Positions 1 through 11,821 of a DNA stretch of 64,000 nucleotides are shown here, piece by piece. The position numbers were made by a program, and so were the translations under genes. The notes under the pieces were generated by a model. It worked only from the letters and a program-made list of their open reading frames with translations, was not told the DNA's origin and made no database searches. Every line of letters begins with the position of its first letter. Positions within the stretch are counted from its first letter, which is position 1. Source of the stretch: Istiophorus platypterus (lineage: Eukaryota > Chordata > Actinopteri > Istiophoriformes > Istiophoridae); the NCBI GenBank assembly GCA_016859345.1, contig CM029121.1, positions 9,327,911 through 9,391,910 of the forward strand, given 5' to 3'.

Positions 1-34
1 CACACACACACACACACACACATACACACACACA
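1..34. repeat. CA microsatellite at left edge
   Basis: This is a (CA)n array with one CATA interruption, truncated by the window edge. Confidence 0.95.
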
Positions 35-2622
35 AAACGGATATCGTTTACAGACACACATGCACCTTTGTCCCTCCATATGTATTTGAAGTTCAGACGC
101 AGCTGCCTCACACCCCGGCACAATATCGAATCCAGGGATCATTGATCAAGTGGCTGGGTCCTGTCAGTGGCCAGTGGTGTGCCTGACCTGCCCCGCCCTG
201 CCAACATCTCCCCGTCCGCCCCCCTCCTCTCTTCATACCCTCGAATACAAGCTAGAGAACAAGGAAGTGAGGTCATGCCGCGTGTACACCCATCCATCTA
301 AATAGCATGACAACGACAGCTAATAAATCATTCATTCATTGTTTAATCTATTGTCTGCCCGGGCAAAAGTCATGTGGCTGATATGAAGACAGATTTACCC
401 CATGCAGGTGGGGCCCATTGGAGAGGAATTTTTACTGTTACTAGTTTCCTTATCAATTAGTAATGTGTTCATTATACCTTGGAGCAATTAAACCACTAAT
501 GATTGAAATAACATGGAGGGTCTTTTATCAAGTCAGTGCCAAAGTAATTTAAGCCAATTTAGTCATACATTTTATTTTCGCTTGAGCCTTCAGGGTTTCA
601 AACACTGTGATTTACTGGTGCATAGTGGAAGTTGACTGAAAGATGAATGATTGCTCATCTGCAGGTTATTTCAACATTACATTCACCTGCACATATGCAG
701 GAGTGACTCTAATAATATATTCATTTGGGGGAGGGAGGGGGGGCTCTTGACTCACCAGCAAGGTCAGAGAAGGTTCACTTTAAATGCGACACACAATCCC
801 AGAAGGATGAATATTTAGGTTCATCTTCTCCACTGTGAGATATGTTTAATTTATTATAATTACAGAGAGTCTGAATGAAAGCAGCGTGTTATGAGCGGAG
901 GTAACAACCCTAACATAACCCTATTACGGAGGGGTTACGTTTTCCCAGTGCGGAATCAATGTATAACATGTGACCTGAAACAGCTCAGGACAGGTTAATG
1001 AGGCTACATTTGGGATATGCATCTCATTATGGCAGCCAGAGGGAAGGTCACTAAACACCACTGTTTACCTGAACCCGCTGTTTAACAGACTCATCCTTGA
1101 AAAGCAGGGCAAAAATGTAGCAAAAACACCGGCAAATCATCATGTTGTTGTTGTACGACTTGGATACAAAAAGCCCACATTGTATTAGGGAGAGGTCACG
1201 TGCCTGTGTCCCATGGCGAACGCGACCGCCATGTTTGACCTGTTGTTAAAGCGATGACAGCAATTGTTTCAGACCAGATGAGTCTGATACACAGTATGAT
1301 TTAGAAGCCATAAAAAGCGATGAGGTAGTGTTGATCTCTCAGACAGCTATCACTGCCGATGAATGATTGAGCTCCGGATGTGCTCGAAGCCGACGATGGG
1401 AGGCCATGAGAAAGGTGCGTGTTCATTTATGTGGCGGCATATAGCAGCCAAAAGTGGTGTGTGGCACTCCTGTCTGTGCCCGCATGCGGAGCGTGGCATT
1501 AGTCAGAGTGTGTAAAGCCCTACCAGTCAGACGGGAGATGGGTTGAGGGAGATGAATGGGAGGCAGGTTCACTTTATTACTGTCACTCTGCTCTCTCCCA
1601 GTCTGCCTCAACCTCCCCACTACCACCCATCCATTAATCACATGTTAGTGCCTCCTCCCTCCCTCTCTCACTGTCTATTTCTCCTCCCTCCACCTTTCTA
1701 CCCTTCCTCCATCGCTCCTGTTATCCATCTATCCTTCTATCGTTCACAATTGCATCACTTTTCCCAAACTCTCATTTACTTTCTCTTCCTCACACCCCCT
1801 TTCTATCATCCTATCAAGTCTTGTTTGCCACTCCCTTCCTATTCATGAAGCCAGCACAGAGTTTAACATCAAACTGTGTTGTTATGCAAGAAAAATTATC
1901 CTCAACTATATGATACATCAGCGTAAAAAAAAAAATCTTCTGTTGGAATGGTTGCACCAGCGTTTTGTAGATTTGTGACTAGGTCTGAGTGTAAAGTCTT
2001 ACCTAAGTTATATGGGGTAGCTAGTTAAACTTTAGTACTGGGTTAATTGTCACGCCGTTCAATCAAAAGTAATCAGGTATTTAAACAGAAAGTAACTATG
2101 CATCACAAGCTGCAAAATAGCTGCCAAAAACCATGTTTTTATGGGGCCTACCAGCCTATCCTTTCTAAATGTGGGAATTGCTTTGTTTTGCATGTTAACC
2201 TACTTCACAGTCATGTTACTTGATATTAGAAGGTTTTGTTTATTATGTTAATTGCGTTAATTGTTATTTAGTATTTATCCAGTTTACGTCATGTCAAACT
2301 GCATTTTGATCAAGTCAGGCCCACCATATTTCATACCTGGTGTTCTCTTAAATCCAAACAGGTCAGACATTAGACAATGTTACTTTGGTCACTTAACTAA
2401 AGACTTGCATTATAACTTGGCTGCGTTCAAACTCAAGACGAGCCGGTGCATCTGGCTCCTGGTCCGTTAACATGCAGACTGTTAGAGTTGAGACAATACG
2501 GATCAGTGTGGAGCAGCAGCATTTCCACCAGCTCTCCCTGTGTCCCAGTAGCTATCAGCCTCTCTGCAGCCTCAAGGGCCACACGTCAGACAACAGTGCT
2601 GTGTTGATGCTTCTGCTACATA

Positions 2623-2625
<3 letters not shown>
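35..2625. other. Gene-free stretch; homeodomain-motif-rich block at about 390-520
   Basis: No exon, RNA gene or long frame is visible on either strand. Positions 390-520 contain several TAAT/ATTA-type motifs (atcaattagtaatg, gcaattaa, taatgattg), and 960-1060 is complex sequence with atatgcat; both resemble conserved non-coding elements. The stretch 1590-1850 is a pyrimidine-rich (CCTC/TTCC) run. Confidence 0.4.

Positions 2626-2681
<56 letters not shown>
2626..2681. repeat. TA microsatellite
   Basis: This is a pure (TA)n run of about 56 bases. The IYIYIY reading frames over it are artefacts. Confidence 0.95.
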
Positions 2682-2682
<1 letters not shown>

Positions 2683-5600
2683 CCAGCAAGCTGTGCCTCT
2701 CTGGGGTACCTGGATACGTTGTGTGCTACGTGGATACCACGGCTGAGGGGGAAGAGGAAGGGAGGGAGGAGAGGCCCCCATAGGCTGGCCATGCTGCCGC
2801 TCCCCCAGATCCTATCGGCTAATGGGTCGGCTGGGATTTGGGGAGGGGGGTGGAGGTGGACAGAGACGGATGGCTCCTGACAAACTCACACTGACAGCCA
2901 GTGAATACAGGGCAGCCTAGCAGAAAGGTCAGAGCAGGGATGGATAAAGGACCGCTTGACTTTCAAAGTTTCACCCTGCTTGGTGCCACAGTACTGTCAG
3001 CATGGAGAGAGAAGTGTTTACAGCTCATCAGTTGGTTTTTCTGTCAAGTTAGCCATGTGTCCTTGCTAACTGCCGCCTCTATACGCACCAAAAAGTTTAA
3101 GATTCCTGCAAACATTTACATCCTATGTGGCACAAAAAGAGATTTGTACTCACAGTCAAGAAATGACAATTTCCAAAATGTGCCTTTAAAATTTCCAATT
3201 TCAAGGGCAACACATATATGCAACAGCACTGACATTCTCATTAAGTCCTTAGGAAGCTGTGAACCTTGGAGGAGAAGGACTCAAACCCTCTCTAAATGAA
3301 CTTATCTGGTCTTCACCCTAGAGGCTCAGTTACCGTGTGTGTATGTGTTTGTGCGTAGGTGATGTGTTTATTGACTCCAGCAGAGGAGTGGATAAGAGGA
3401 GAGCCTCTGACTGAAGAACACTGATCCAGTCAGATGTCACTGGCCCTCAGAACTGTCTCTAATGGGGCCCCAGGGACTCTCTATCTCTCTTTCACCCTTT
3501 TCCACTTTCTCGCCCTGCCTCACTGGCACTCTATAGCTAACATCTCTGTGTTTGTCTGTCTTTGGCATTCTGCTCCGGTTACACTCTGTGAATCAACTAT
3601 TACATGGGTAAATTCTGAATCTACTATGCATAAATCTGCCATCGGAGGTGCCACAAAGACAATGCGTATTTTCACAATGTCTGGAGAGCCAACTTCATCC
3701 ATGGAACCTGGGAATGAAACCTTTCAGTGTTTTATGTGGCCACGGTTAGACTTTTCAGTGCCTTGGAAGAAGATGTAGGGAACAGTTTGATATTTGGGGA
3801 ATATTTTCATTAAATGCTTAATGAGAGCAGATTGATACCACTCATGTTGTATTCTACATATGAAGCTGCCCCCAACAGCTGGTTAGCTGAACTTAGTACA
3901 AAAAATGGAAACTGGGGGAAATAGCTAGCTTGGCTCTGCTGGACTGTAAAGAATATTGCCATTAAAAAATGCAATATCATGTTTTTTACTCTTTGTTTAT
4001 TGCTCAGCTTATATATACCAGATATAATGTCTTAATTAGTGAGCTAGAGAGGTGCTGGTAGGAAAAAAAATAAAAAAACTTCATAAACAAATTGCTGATA
4101 GCTAAAATGCTGAAGTGATGCATGTCAGTGGAATTTTATAGATTTTGTAGAAGATTCTTCAATGTCATATATATAGAGCAATATATGCACTTTAGTCATT
4201 TTATTGATGACCTTACCTAATATGTTAGATAAAGCAATGATTAGCAACCATGTGAATATCCACTAAACTTCAGCAAGCACGGACAACAGTTACGCCTGCC
4301 CTGATTACATGCGGAACTGTCCACACTTAACCACATTTGATTTGCCTACTTAGCGTGAACCTCATGTGAGATCAGCGAGGACACCACTCGTCAGTGCGAC
4401 AGAGGAACCGGAAGGGACAGTTCCCGGCAGGACGTGCACTCCTCCCACCGCTCCCAGAAGGCCATGCTTCAGCCATGTGTCCATCATCACCGTCGGGAGG
4501 CGTCCATTTTTGAGTCCTCATGTCCTCCATCTGAGGCACCCCTGTCTCTTTGACGAGTCGTGTGACCTTTTCCCCACGTCAGGTGTCGTACTTGGTTACG
4601 TCAGGGCGGCGGCTGAGTGTCAAAATGTGGTCCTGTATGTGTCTGTTGACTCTGTTAATGGTTTTACCCAAAGAGCACCGCTTTGGAGTGAAACAGGATC
4701 TGATGTGAGATGACAGGGGTGACACAGACATGCCCGGCCTGGCTGTGTTCGACGAGGTGGCCCTGGCTCAGTGGGAAACGTCCTATTAAGATGGGACACA
4801 CACTGTTCATTATCAACGTGGTGGAGAACAGATTCTAGGATGAATGCCAAAGAAATGATGTATTCGTGCATGTGCGTATGTGTTTCTGACACCTCAAGAT
4901 CAGGGTACAGTCATTTTAGCGTACTGTAGATACATCAGAGAGATCACACACTCCACCGCCCTGCAGAAGTACAGCCAGTGTCACAGATTGTTGTGAGAGT
5001 TAGCATGTATATGTTCTTTTTGGCTGGCTCTCTCTTGGAAAACAGTTTGTAATCTAAAAGACACTTTTACATGGTTAAATGAGGGTTCATTTCAAAAGAA
5101 AATGGAAAAAACCAGTATGTCTACGTACTTGCATGCATGTTCATGTTCATGAAAGTTTCTAAATGCAAAACAGAATATCCCCATGAAGCTGCATCTGATC
5201 CCAAACAGACAGTTTATGTCTCTATACTGTGTCATAACCCCCTTTCTTCTCCCTCATTACGTTTCTTAGGGTGGGCAAAACACATTGTGCTCACACACCG
5301 TCGCCTGATGAATGTTAGAGTTGACTGGGACACCAGAGCTGGCGACCGCTGACCTCCCCCTGAGGCTTCCTCCATACCCCCTACTGCTACTTTACGGTCT
5401 CTGGGTAAAGGGTCTGTCCAACCAACTCCTTTAAAACCCTCCAAATTTTCCCTTATCATTAGCAACACTGTAGCATTTATGTCCAAACCTTTCTGCTATA
5501 GACTGTTTTGAGTGCTATGTATCATTATCAGTACCTCATGGTTTACTGGGAAGTGCATAAAAAAGGACTTAACGAATCAGTATTTCTTTCAGCGCACAGC

Positions 5601-6854
5601 CAGTCTTTTGTACGGTTTATTTGGACACAGATTCGCTCCAGTGAAACAACCCTAACTGATGGTTTTGTTCCAGCATTTAAACCTGTTTCAAAGACCTGTT
5701 TGAAGCCTTGAACATTTGGTGTTAATAGGGCAGAACGGTGGGGTGTATTTGATAACCACAGCAGCTACAGTATGACATCCACAGCCAAACGATGGCTACC
5801 AGCTCTGCAAACAACCACCACACCCTCGATCCATTTTTATTGTATTTGAGCAGCAGTGTTATATTTCCTGGCCTCCCCTTAGCACCACACACACAGGGCA
5901 CTCCAAACAAAAAATCCATACTATCGACCCGCCAATGTCACCACAATTACTCTTCCCAAACAGCCATTGAGGACAAATTACATCTGCACTGCCTTTTCAC
6001 CCGGTCACTATAGCTGAGCAGTGGCCCCCTCACACCGCCGCCTCCGTCTCCTCCTCATCCTCCTCCTTTCAGCCTCCCATCTCTGTCCCTCCATTCGCCC
6101 CCTAACTGAAGTCTGGATGGAGATATGGAGAGAGGGGTCACAACAGGGGACGGGACAGCAAAAGAGCTTAGACTAAGCATAACAGAGACACTTCGTGAAA
6201 TATAGCTTCAGCTTATCACTAATCACGCAGTTTCAAGCCTTCGAGGCAACAGCCACTAAATGTGCAACAGTTACTCCGCATGAGCCCTCACTTATCAAAG
6301 CAGATTTTCCCTGCATTGACATGTAGCATGGACATCCAAAAAAAATAATGCCTGACATTTGCATATGTCATATTGGAATAGGTGATGTTCAAATATCATC
6401 TTCCTGTCGGTGGGAGACTCAGGCTGTGAGCTTCATCTTCGTCTGCACCCTGGCAGGCCTCCAGTGGTGAGTGGTAATCCCGCTCTAAGGTGTGAAGAAA
6501 ACCACTTCCCATGTTTACATGAATACAGAAGCCCAATGCCACAGAAAACCCTTTGGTATTGATTTGCCTGTCTGTATACACTGCCAAAATCATTTATTTA
6601 CTATTGGCAGCAGTGCTAGCAACAACCAGCATTTAATGCTCTTAGCTATTAAGTTTCTTTGCAAGTAATCTCAGAGAACGTTGTCCCCTCTCCAACAGCA
6701 GACAGGGTGATTGAATTTTCCTGATGTTACGATGGCCCAGGAGGACATTTAAATGACTTCTGGTGCAGGTGGTGTATACCTGGGTGTCGGAGTTTGATTC
6801 TGTTTCAGACAGTGTGTAGGTCCCCTTTCTAAATCAGGATCATCAGTCACCACC
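2682..6854. other. Gene-free stretch with one dispersed repeat copy
   Basis: No coding exon was recognised. Positions 3785-4075 hold a copy of a dispersed repeat described separately. A pyrimidine-rich CCTCC run is at 6030-6110. The rest is unique-looking non-coding sequence with no signal that I can name. Confidence 0.5.
3785..4075 (+). repeat. Dispersed fish-type repeat, copy 1
   Basis: It contains the sequence cagctggttagctgaactta followed by a ggaaactgggggaaatagct-type core and a tagctttggctctg-like end. It also has the agagaggtgctggta tail seen, in sense or reverse complement, near 49950-50110, 51680-52100 and 52750-52960. It is non-coding, without terminal inverted repeats that I could define, and its family name is not assigned. 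Confidence 0.65.
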
Positions 6855-6859
6855 CACAC

Positions 6860-6900
<41 letters not shown>
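6855..6900. repeat. CA microsatellite
   Basis: This is a (CA)n array of about 46 bases with one CG interruption. Confidence 0.95.
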
Positions 6901-6901
<1 letters not shown>

Positions 6902-7726
6902 TAATGTGCACACTGCCTTTCACCTTCATCTTAAACAATGAAAGAGTCTGCACTCTTTTAACTGTAATAGCTCCAGTGCCATCTACTCAGTATTTATCCT
7001 CATAGGAGCAGTCGTGTAGAACTGCTTCTCTCTACGGCACATCACTGGCTTCAGTGATATTTTCTGCAATTGTTTCTAAGGCTGGAATCAGAGTACGTTT
7101 TTCTTATTGCTCTGCAGAAACATGCAGATACAGCATATAAAGAATACATAAGTGTTTCTGCATCAGTCCGACCAGATTGAGGATACTACTTTTCATAAAA
7201 ATGTAGAAAGGTACATTTGAAAAGAATGAAAATAAATAATTTACCTCAACTCATCAGGATGAATTTCTCAAAAATCAGTCTGACTTGCTTATTTTACATA
7301 GAATGAGACCGAGAAAAAAGTAAGAGAAATAATTTTTTGATTTGGTGGAATATGTGGCAATGTCAAGTGATACATCAACAAAAACTCATATTCTTTAACT
7401 TGAGTGATTTGAATGACAGAAGATATTTGACTGTAACGGTTTCAAAAAAATATTACGTACAATATGTTACAGGGGGAGTCTCATGTCAGAGGGAAAAGAT
7501 GAAAATTATAATTGCATTTGCACAGTCAGCCACTTCTGCTATGTTTTAGGTTTGAGATGATAGAAGACATTTTAAATAATTTTTTGACACAAAATAGCAA
7601 CAAAGATTCATCCATATAAATCAAACCACCTCCAATTCACATGAAAACCTATTACAGTTCCTCGCTAGATCCTGTATTAATGCACAAATCTGCATTATAA
7701 CACTAAAGCTTCACCTATCAAGAGCT

Positions 7727-7732
<6 letters not shown>
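6901..7732. other. Gene-free AT-rich stretch
   Basis: This is AT-rich unique sequence. The only frames are short and show no family resemblance. No regulatory signal was recognised. Confidence 0.5.

Positions 7733-7807
<75 letters not shown>
7733..7807. repeat. TG microsatellite
   Basis: This is a near-perfect (TG)n array of about 75 bases. Confidence 0.95.
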
Positions 7808-7813
<6 letters not shown>

Positions 7814-8084
7814 GAATCATTTATGCATCTGTAAGTGTGTATGTGTATGATATATGGTGATCAGTCACAGGAGGGGATTTTACTGCGTGATTATTTCTGC
7901 TGTGACACTAACGAGCTTCGGCTGCAGATCCACTGCAGACCAATTACAGTGGAGAGGAGGCTGCTTGCTTATTACACTCAGATAATCAGTGGGTTTTACC
8001 CTCCATGTTACAGCTCCTGATACACACATGAACATTTGGTTTTTGTAGGACATGCATGGCAGGAGTGCTGCAGTTATATTTCTG

Positions 8085-8086
<2 letters not shown>

Positions 8087-8131
<45 letters not shown>
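8087..8131. repeat. TA microsatellite
   Basis: This is a pure (TA)n run of about 45 bases, followed by a TG-rich stretch to about 8170. Confidence 0.95.
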
Positions 8132-8134
<3 letters not shown>

Positions 8135-8561
8135 AATGTGGGTGCATGTGCGTCTTTGTGTATGTGTGTATATCACTGCCCTACTATTCAGATGGACAGC
8201 AGGCTATTGTCTGTGATGTTTTCCTGTCTATATTGGGGAACTCCAGCTTGTTGATTTATCACTCCTGCATTGTGTTGCCAAAGCTCTTCTCTCGATTGTA
8301 TCCTTGGTGCACCAATATGCCACCTCTGCATGTGTCAGATTGTGGCCGGGCTAGGTATGAGGGATTTGTGACTGGAGGGGGACCCTGCAAACAGGAGACC
8401 TATGAGGACGGATAAGATGAGAAGGGGAAAGAAGGGCTCAAAATCTCTCTGTATTCAGTGATTGGGTTATTCTAGACAGCTCTGTCAGCACTTTCCACAA
8501 AGAGTTATAGAAAACTATGGAGGGCAGAAGGGGAGATCTTTTGATGTATATTGTACCGGTT

Positions 8562-8625
8562 TGTGTGTGTGTGTGTGGGTATGTGTATGTGTATGTGTGT
8601 GTGCGTGTGTGTGTGCGCGCACGTG
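8562..8625. repeat. Imperfect TG array
   Basis: This is a (TG)n array with GTAT and GCGC interruptions, directly next to the possible regulatory element at 8630-8790. Confidence 0.85.
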
Positions 8626-8629
8626 ATGC

Positions 8630-8790
8630 ACTCTAATCACCTTAATTATTTTCTCTAATTACCTGCAAACAGCTAATGAATTCCTCAGGAATCCTATCAT
8701 GTTGTGTATGTGCTCACATCATCATCCGTTTTGCACGGCTGCCATTAATTTGCTCATAAACAAATACAATTAGCATAAAATGTTTCATTA
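8630..8790. promoter_or_regulatory. Candidate conserved non-coding element (homeodomain/forkhead motifs)
   Basis: Within 160 bases there are ctaatcacc, cttaatta, tctaattac, gctaatgaattc, gccattaattt, ataaacaaat (forkhead-like) and acaattagc. Such dense TAATTA-type clustering in otherwise complex sequence is typical of developmental enhancers in fish. No conservation test was possible. Confidence 0.35.
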
Positions 8791-9262
8791 CAGGCTCATA
8801 TATCTAGTTTAGTTTCTGTTAAGGATATAAAACAGCTGAACAACACACAACAAAAAAGCATAATTTTTTGGCATTTCCCCTCTCGCATTATAAATGCTGT
8901 GATGAAATGAATGTGGTTTAGAATAATATTTCATGGTGTGTATGTTTGCTGTCCTTGGAGATGGTGCTGTGTGCACTAGTATGCTTGTTTGCGTACGTCT
9001 GTGTTTGTATTTGCGTGTGTTTGTTATATTTTCACTTTATAAATTTTCCAACCAAGGTCGTCCGGAGAAGAGGGACAATGGACTTGGTCCTGGGTGGACT
9101 GATGATGAATGTGTACATTGCATGACAACAAAAGCATAATGACCTTATTCTATAATGAATGGATTCATCATTAAAAATCTCTGGCCTGCGGCAAAGTCTT
9201 TTTTGCATATTCTGATGTCACCTCCTCTCTGAACATCACATGCATTTGTACTCTATGCCTCT

Positions 9263-9304
<42 letters not shown>

Positions 9305-9394
9305 TGTGTGTGTCTGTGTGTGCCTTTGTGTGTGCGTTTGTGTCTGTGTGTGTGTGTGCGTCTGTGTGTGTGTGTGTGTGTGTGTGTCTGTGTG
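9263..9394. repeat. Imperfect TG microsatellite
   Basis: This is a 130-base TG array broken by TC, GC and TTT interruptions. The cysteine/valine-rich frame over it is an artefact. Confidence 0.93.
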
Positions 9395-9934
9395 CTAGTT
9401 CAAGTGTGTCTGCATTTTTTGTTTGCGCAGTCTACATATGTGTGAATCCACTGTGCCTCTGTGGTGTGGATTCAGTCCAGACATAGCTAACTACACTGCC
9501 CATTAACTCAGTCAGACAAACTAGCTGAACCAGACTGGTGTTCAATCACTCATGTCACAGCCATGTTTATGGAAATACTCTTGTTTATGTAACTAATACC
9601 TTCATGATTGCAGAGTGTATATGCAGCATCTTTTCTCAGATAATTAGTGTTGAAACCCCCGACTGAGGCTCTGCCCTACACAATGTCACTGAACACAGCA
9701 CCGAGAAACCATGTTTATAAAATCATGAATCAATGTCATAATTATATAGTGAAACTCCCACCGCAAACTACAGATGTTTTAGTGTTAAAAAAAAATGTTT
9801 TGGACTGTTCTAATGAAGTTTGAGGGCAACTCTTTCACAATACATGTCTCTGAGGGGACATTTCTTTAATAGCAACAAAATCTGAAAAACTGCTCAGCCA
9901 TTTCAAGCAACAGATGTGTGGCTTTATTAAGTAT

Positions 9935-10335
9935 TTCCGTTTTATACTACTTTATACGTCTATTGCAGCACAGTCCAGAGAGAAATATTTTACTTTTTAC
10001 TCTATTACATTTATTTGGCTGTTTTAGCTACCAGAAATATTGAAGATTTTACAAACAAAGCATATGAACTTATGATAAAATTTTACAGAGTTTTTTGGAT
10101 TTTACTTGGCAGCAGTATATAAGATAATTATAATTAGCTGCATGATGACCATTGCATCATTATTAATGGTCAAATTATATTATATATAATAGTATTACAT
10201 TTAGAGGGGTCTTTTTTGTGTAATGTGAACTTTTACTTTTGATTCTTTACTTTCTTATAATACTAACATGTTTTCACTTATGTGACATTTTCTATGCATG
10301 ACTTTTACTTGTAATGTAGTATTGTTATATTGATC
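9935..10335 (+). repeat. AT-rich dispersed repeat of the ctactttatac...ttactttttact type
   Basis: The order ctactttatacgtctattgca, agagaaatattttacttttt, catttatttggctgttttag and a tail with tgaacttttacttttgattc is a pattern I recognise as widespread in spiny-rayed fish genomes. A second, shorter relative lies at 15520-15760 (tacttctactccaatacatt). It has no coding capacity. Confidence 0.55.
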
Positions 10336-10407
10336 TGAAATCTAAAGTAAATTAAAGTGCCCAAAGTAAAACTACTCATGATGCAGAGTCATCCATTACA
10401 GAATAAT

Positions 10408-10450
10408 ATAGACTGATCAGCCACAGCTTTAAAACCACTAACTGGTTCAG
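10408..10450 (+). repeat. Short fragment of a teleost dispersed element
   Basis: The string gactgatcagccacagcttt followed by aaaaccactaactgg resembles the end of a very common fish element (gatcagccacaacattaaaa type). It is too short to classify. Confidence 0.4.
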
Positions 10451-11742
10451 TGTTTTGACTGAAATCACTCTTCTAACTACTTGCAATAAATATAGCTGAG
10501 CACTTATAATTTACTGAAGCAAGATAAGAGTACATCAAACTTGTATGTAAGTACAGTTCTTGAGTAAATAAAAACAATTTTTAAGCTTTTATTTTTCAGG
10601 GTTTTCCTCTGTCTTTAGTCTACCTACAGTACTTCCTCCTCCCACAAAGAGACGTTTAACGGCTGCACAAACACAGCGCCAATTGATTGACAGCAGTCAA
10701 TTATCAGTACCTCTGTGCCATATTGATCCCTGAGCGAGATTAGTATCGTTTCTCCAGCTCTCTGTCTTGCAGGTCATGCAACATGCTCTGACCCTGCCAT
10801 GGATACAAATGGCACATATATCTCCTGAACCACTCCAAATGTCATCTGTCAGACAGGAGCACATAGAATGGGGGGCAGAGAGTGGTTTTGGGTAAACAGA
10901 CATCACACATACACTCAAGCATACACAACCATCAGGTTAAAAGACCACAAGCTGTAGAGATGTCCCCTGTTATAAAATGGCAATTATGTCATCTGACAAG
11001 TTTGCATCTCCTCCCATTTTAGGGCATGTCTGCTTCACTCTGTCTTCAGGTATTCATTTTCGAGAGCTGAAGCAGGAAGAGGTACTTAAACTGAATCCCC
11101 CTTTGAGTAAACAATCAGTTGGAATATCTAATAAAGAGCAACACTGTTATTGAGCCAGCCACCGCACCACTGCATTTCACTGATAAACAAGCCTACTGAA
11201 TATGGAAGCCACAATAGATGTACTGTATAGCAGCAGGGGAGGAAACATTAGAGTCCGGATGCCAAGTTAAGAAATTGAGAGCTTCCCCTCTGTCTGTAAT
11301 CAGGTGGGATGACAGGGTCGAGTGCTGGTTGGTGGCTCTCCGGGGCTGTGACAGCCCGTCAAAGGGAGATCGATGCCACATGCCTGTCTGTCCACAACGC
11401 TGACGGCTGACCCGTCCAACACTGGCCCTGCTCGCTGGTCATGCCATCCCTGTCTGCTGTTGGACGTCTCTGACAGCTGACAAGACACCTGGGACACAGC
11501 AGGCAGGGGCCAGAGCACTGCTACCTGTATAGACATCAGGATTTACTGCTGCCAAGGAAAAGAGAGGAAAGAAATGTTGAGGAGGATGAGAGAACATATA
11601 CATGTTTTTAAAAAGGATCACATACTGAAGTTGCTAAAATAGGGAATTTTCTACAGTCAGTGAGTCTTTGTCATCAGTTCTTGTCTGAACATATATACAA
11701 GTGCAGTTTATACAGCATATCCTTGTTTTTGACAAAAAAATA

Positions 11743-11756
11743 ATGTGTGTGTGTGT

Positions 11757-11821
<65 letters not shown>
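11743..11821. repeat. TG microsatellite
   Basis: This is a (TG)n array of about 79 bases with one GG interruption near its start. Confidence 0.95.

Larger units (their letters stand above)
9395..11742. other. Gene-free stretch with dispersed repeat fragments
   Basis: No exon was recognised. It holds the dispersed repeat at 9935-10335 and a short fragment near 10408-10450. From 10600 to 11740 the sequence is complex but has no recognisable gene. Confidence 0.5.

Noticed and set aside
4366..4713. Plus-strand frame of 115 codons in GC-richer sequence
   Set aside because: There is no domain, no plausible splice context and no codon pattern; it is best treated as chance.
9268..9486. Cys/Val-rich, Thr/His-rich and Ile/Tyr-rich frames here and at 11634-11964, 42360-42976, 48201-48691, 56197-56409 and 62012-62400
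   Set aside because: These are translations of TG/CA or TA microsatellites, not proteins. Only the parts overlapping the defined exons are coding.
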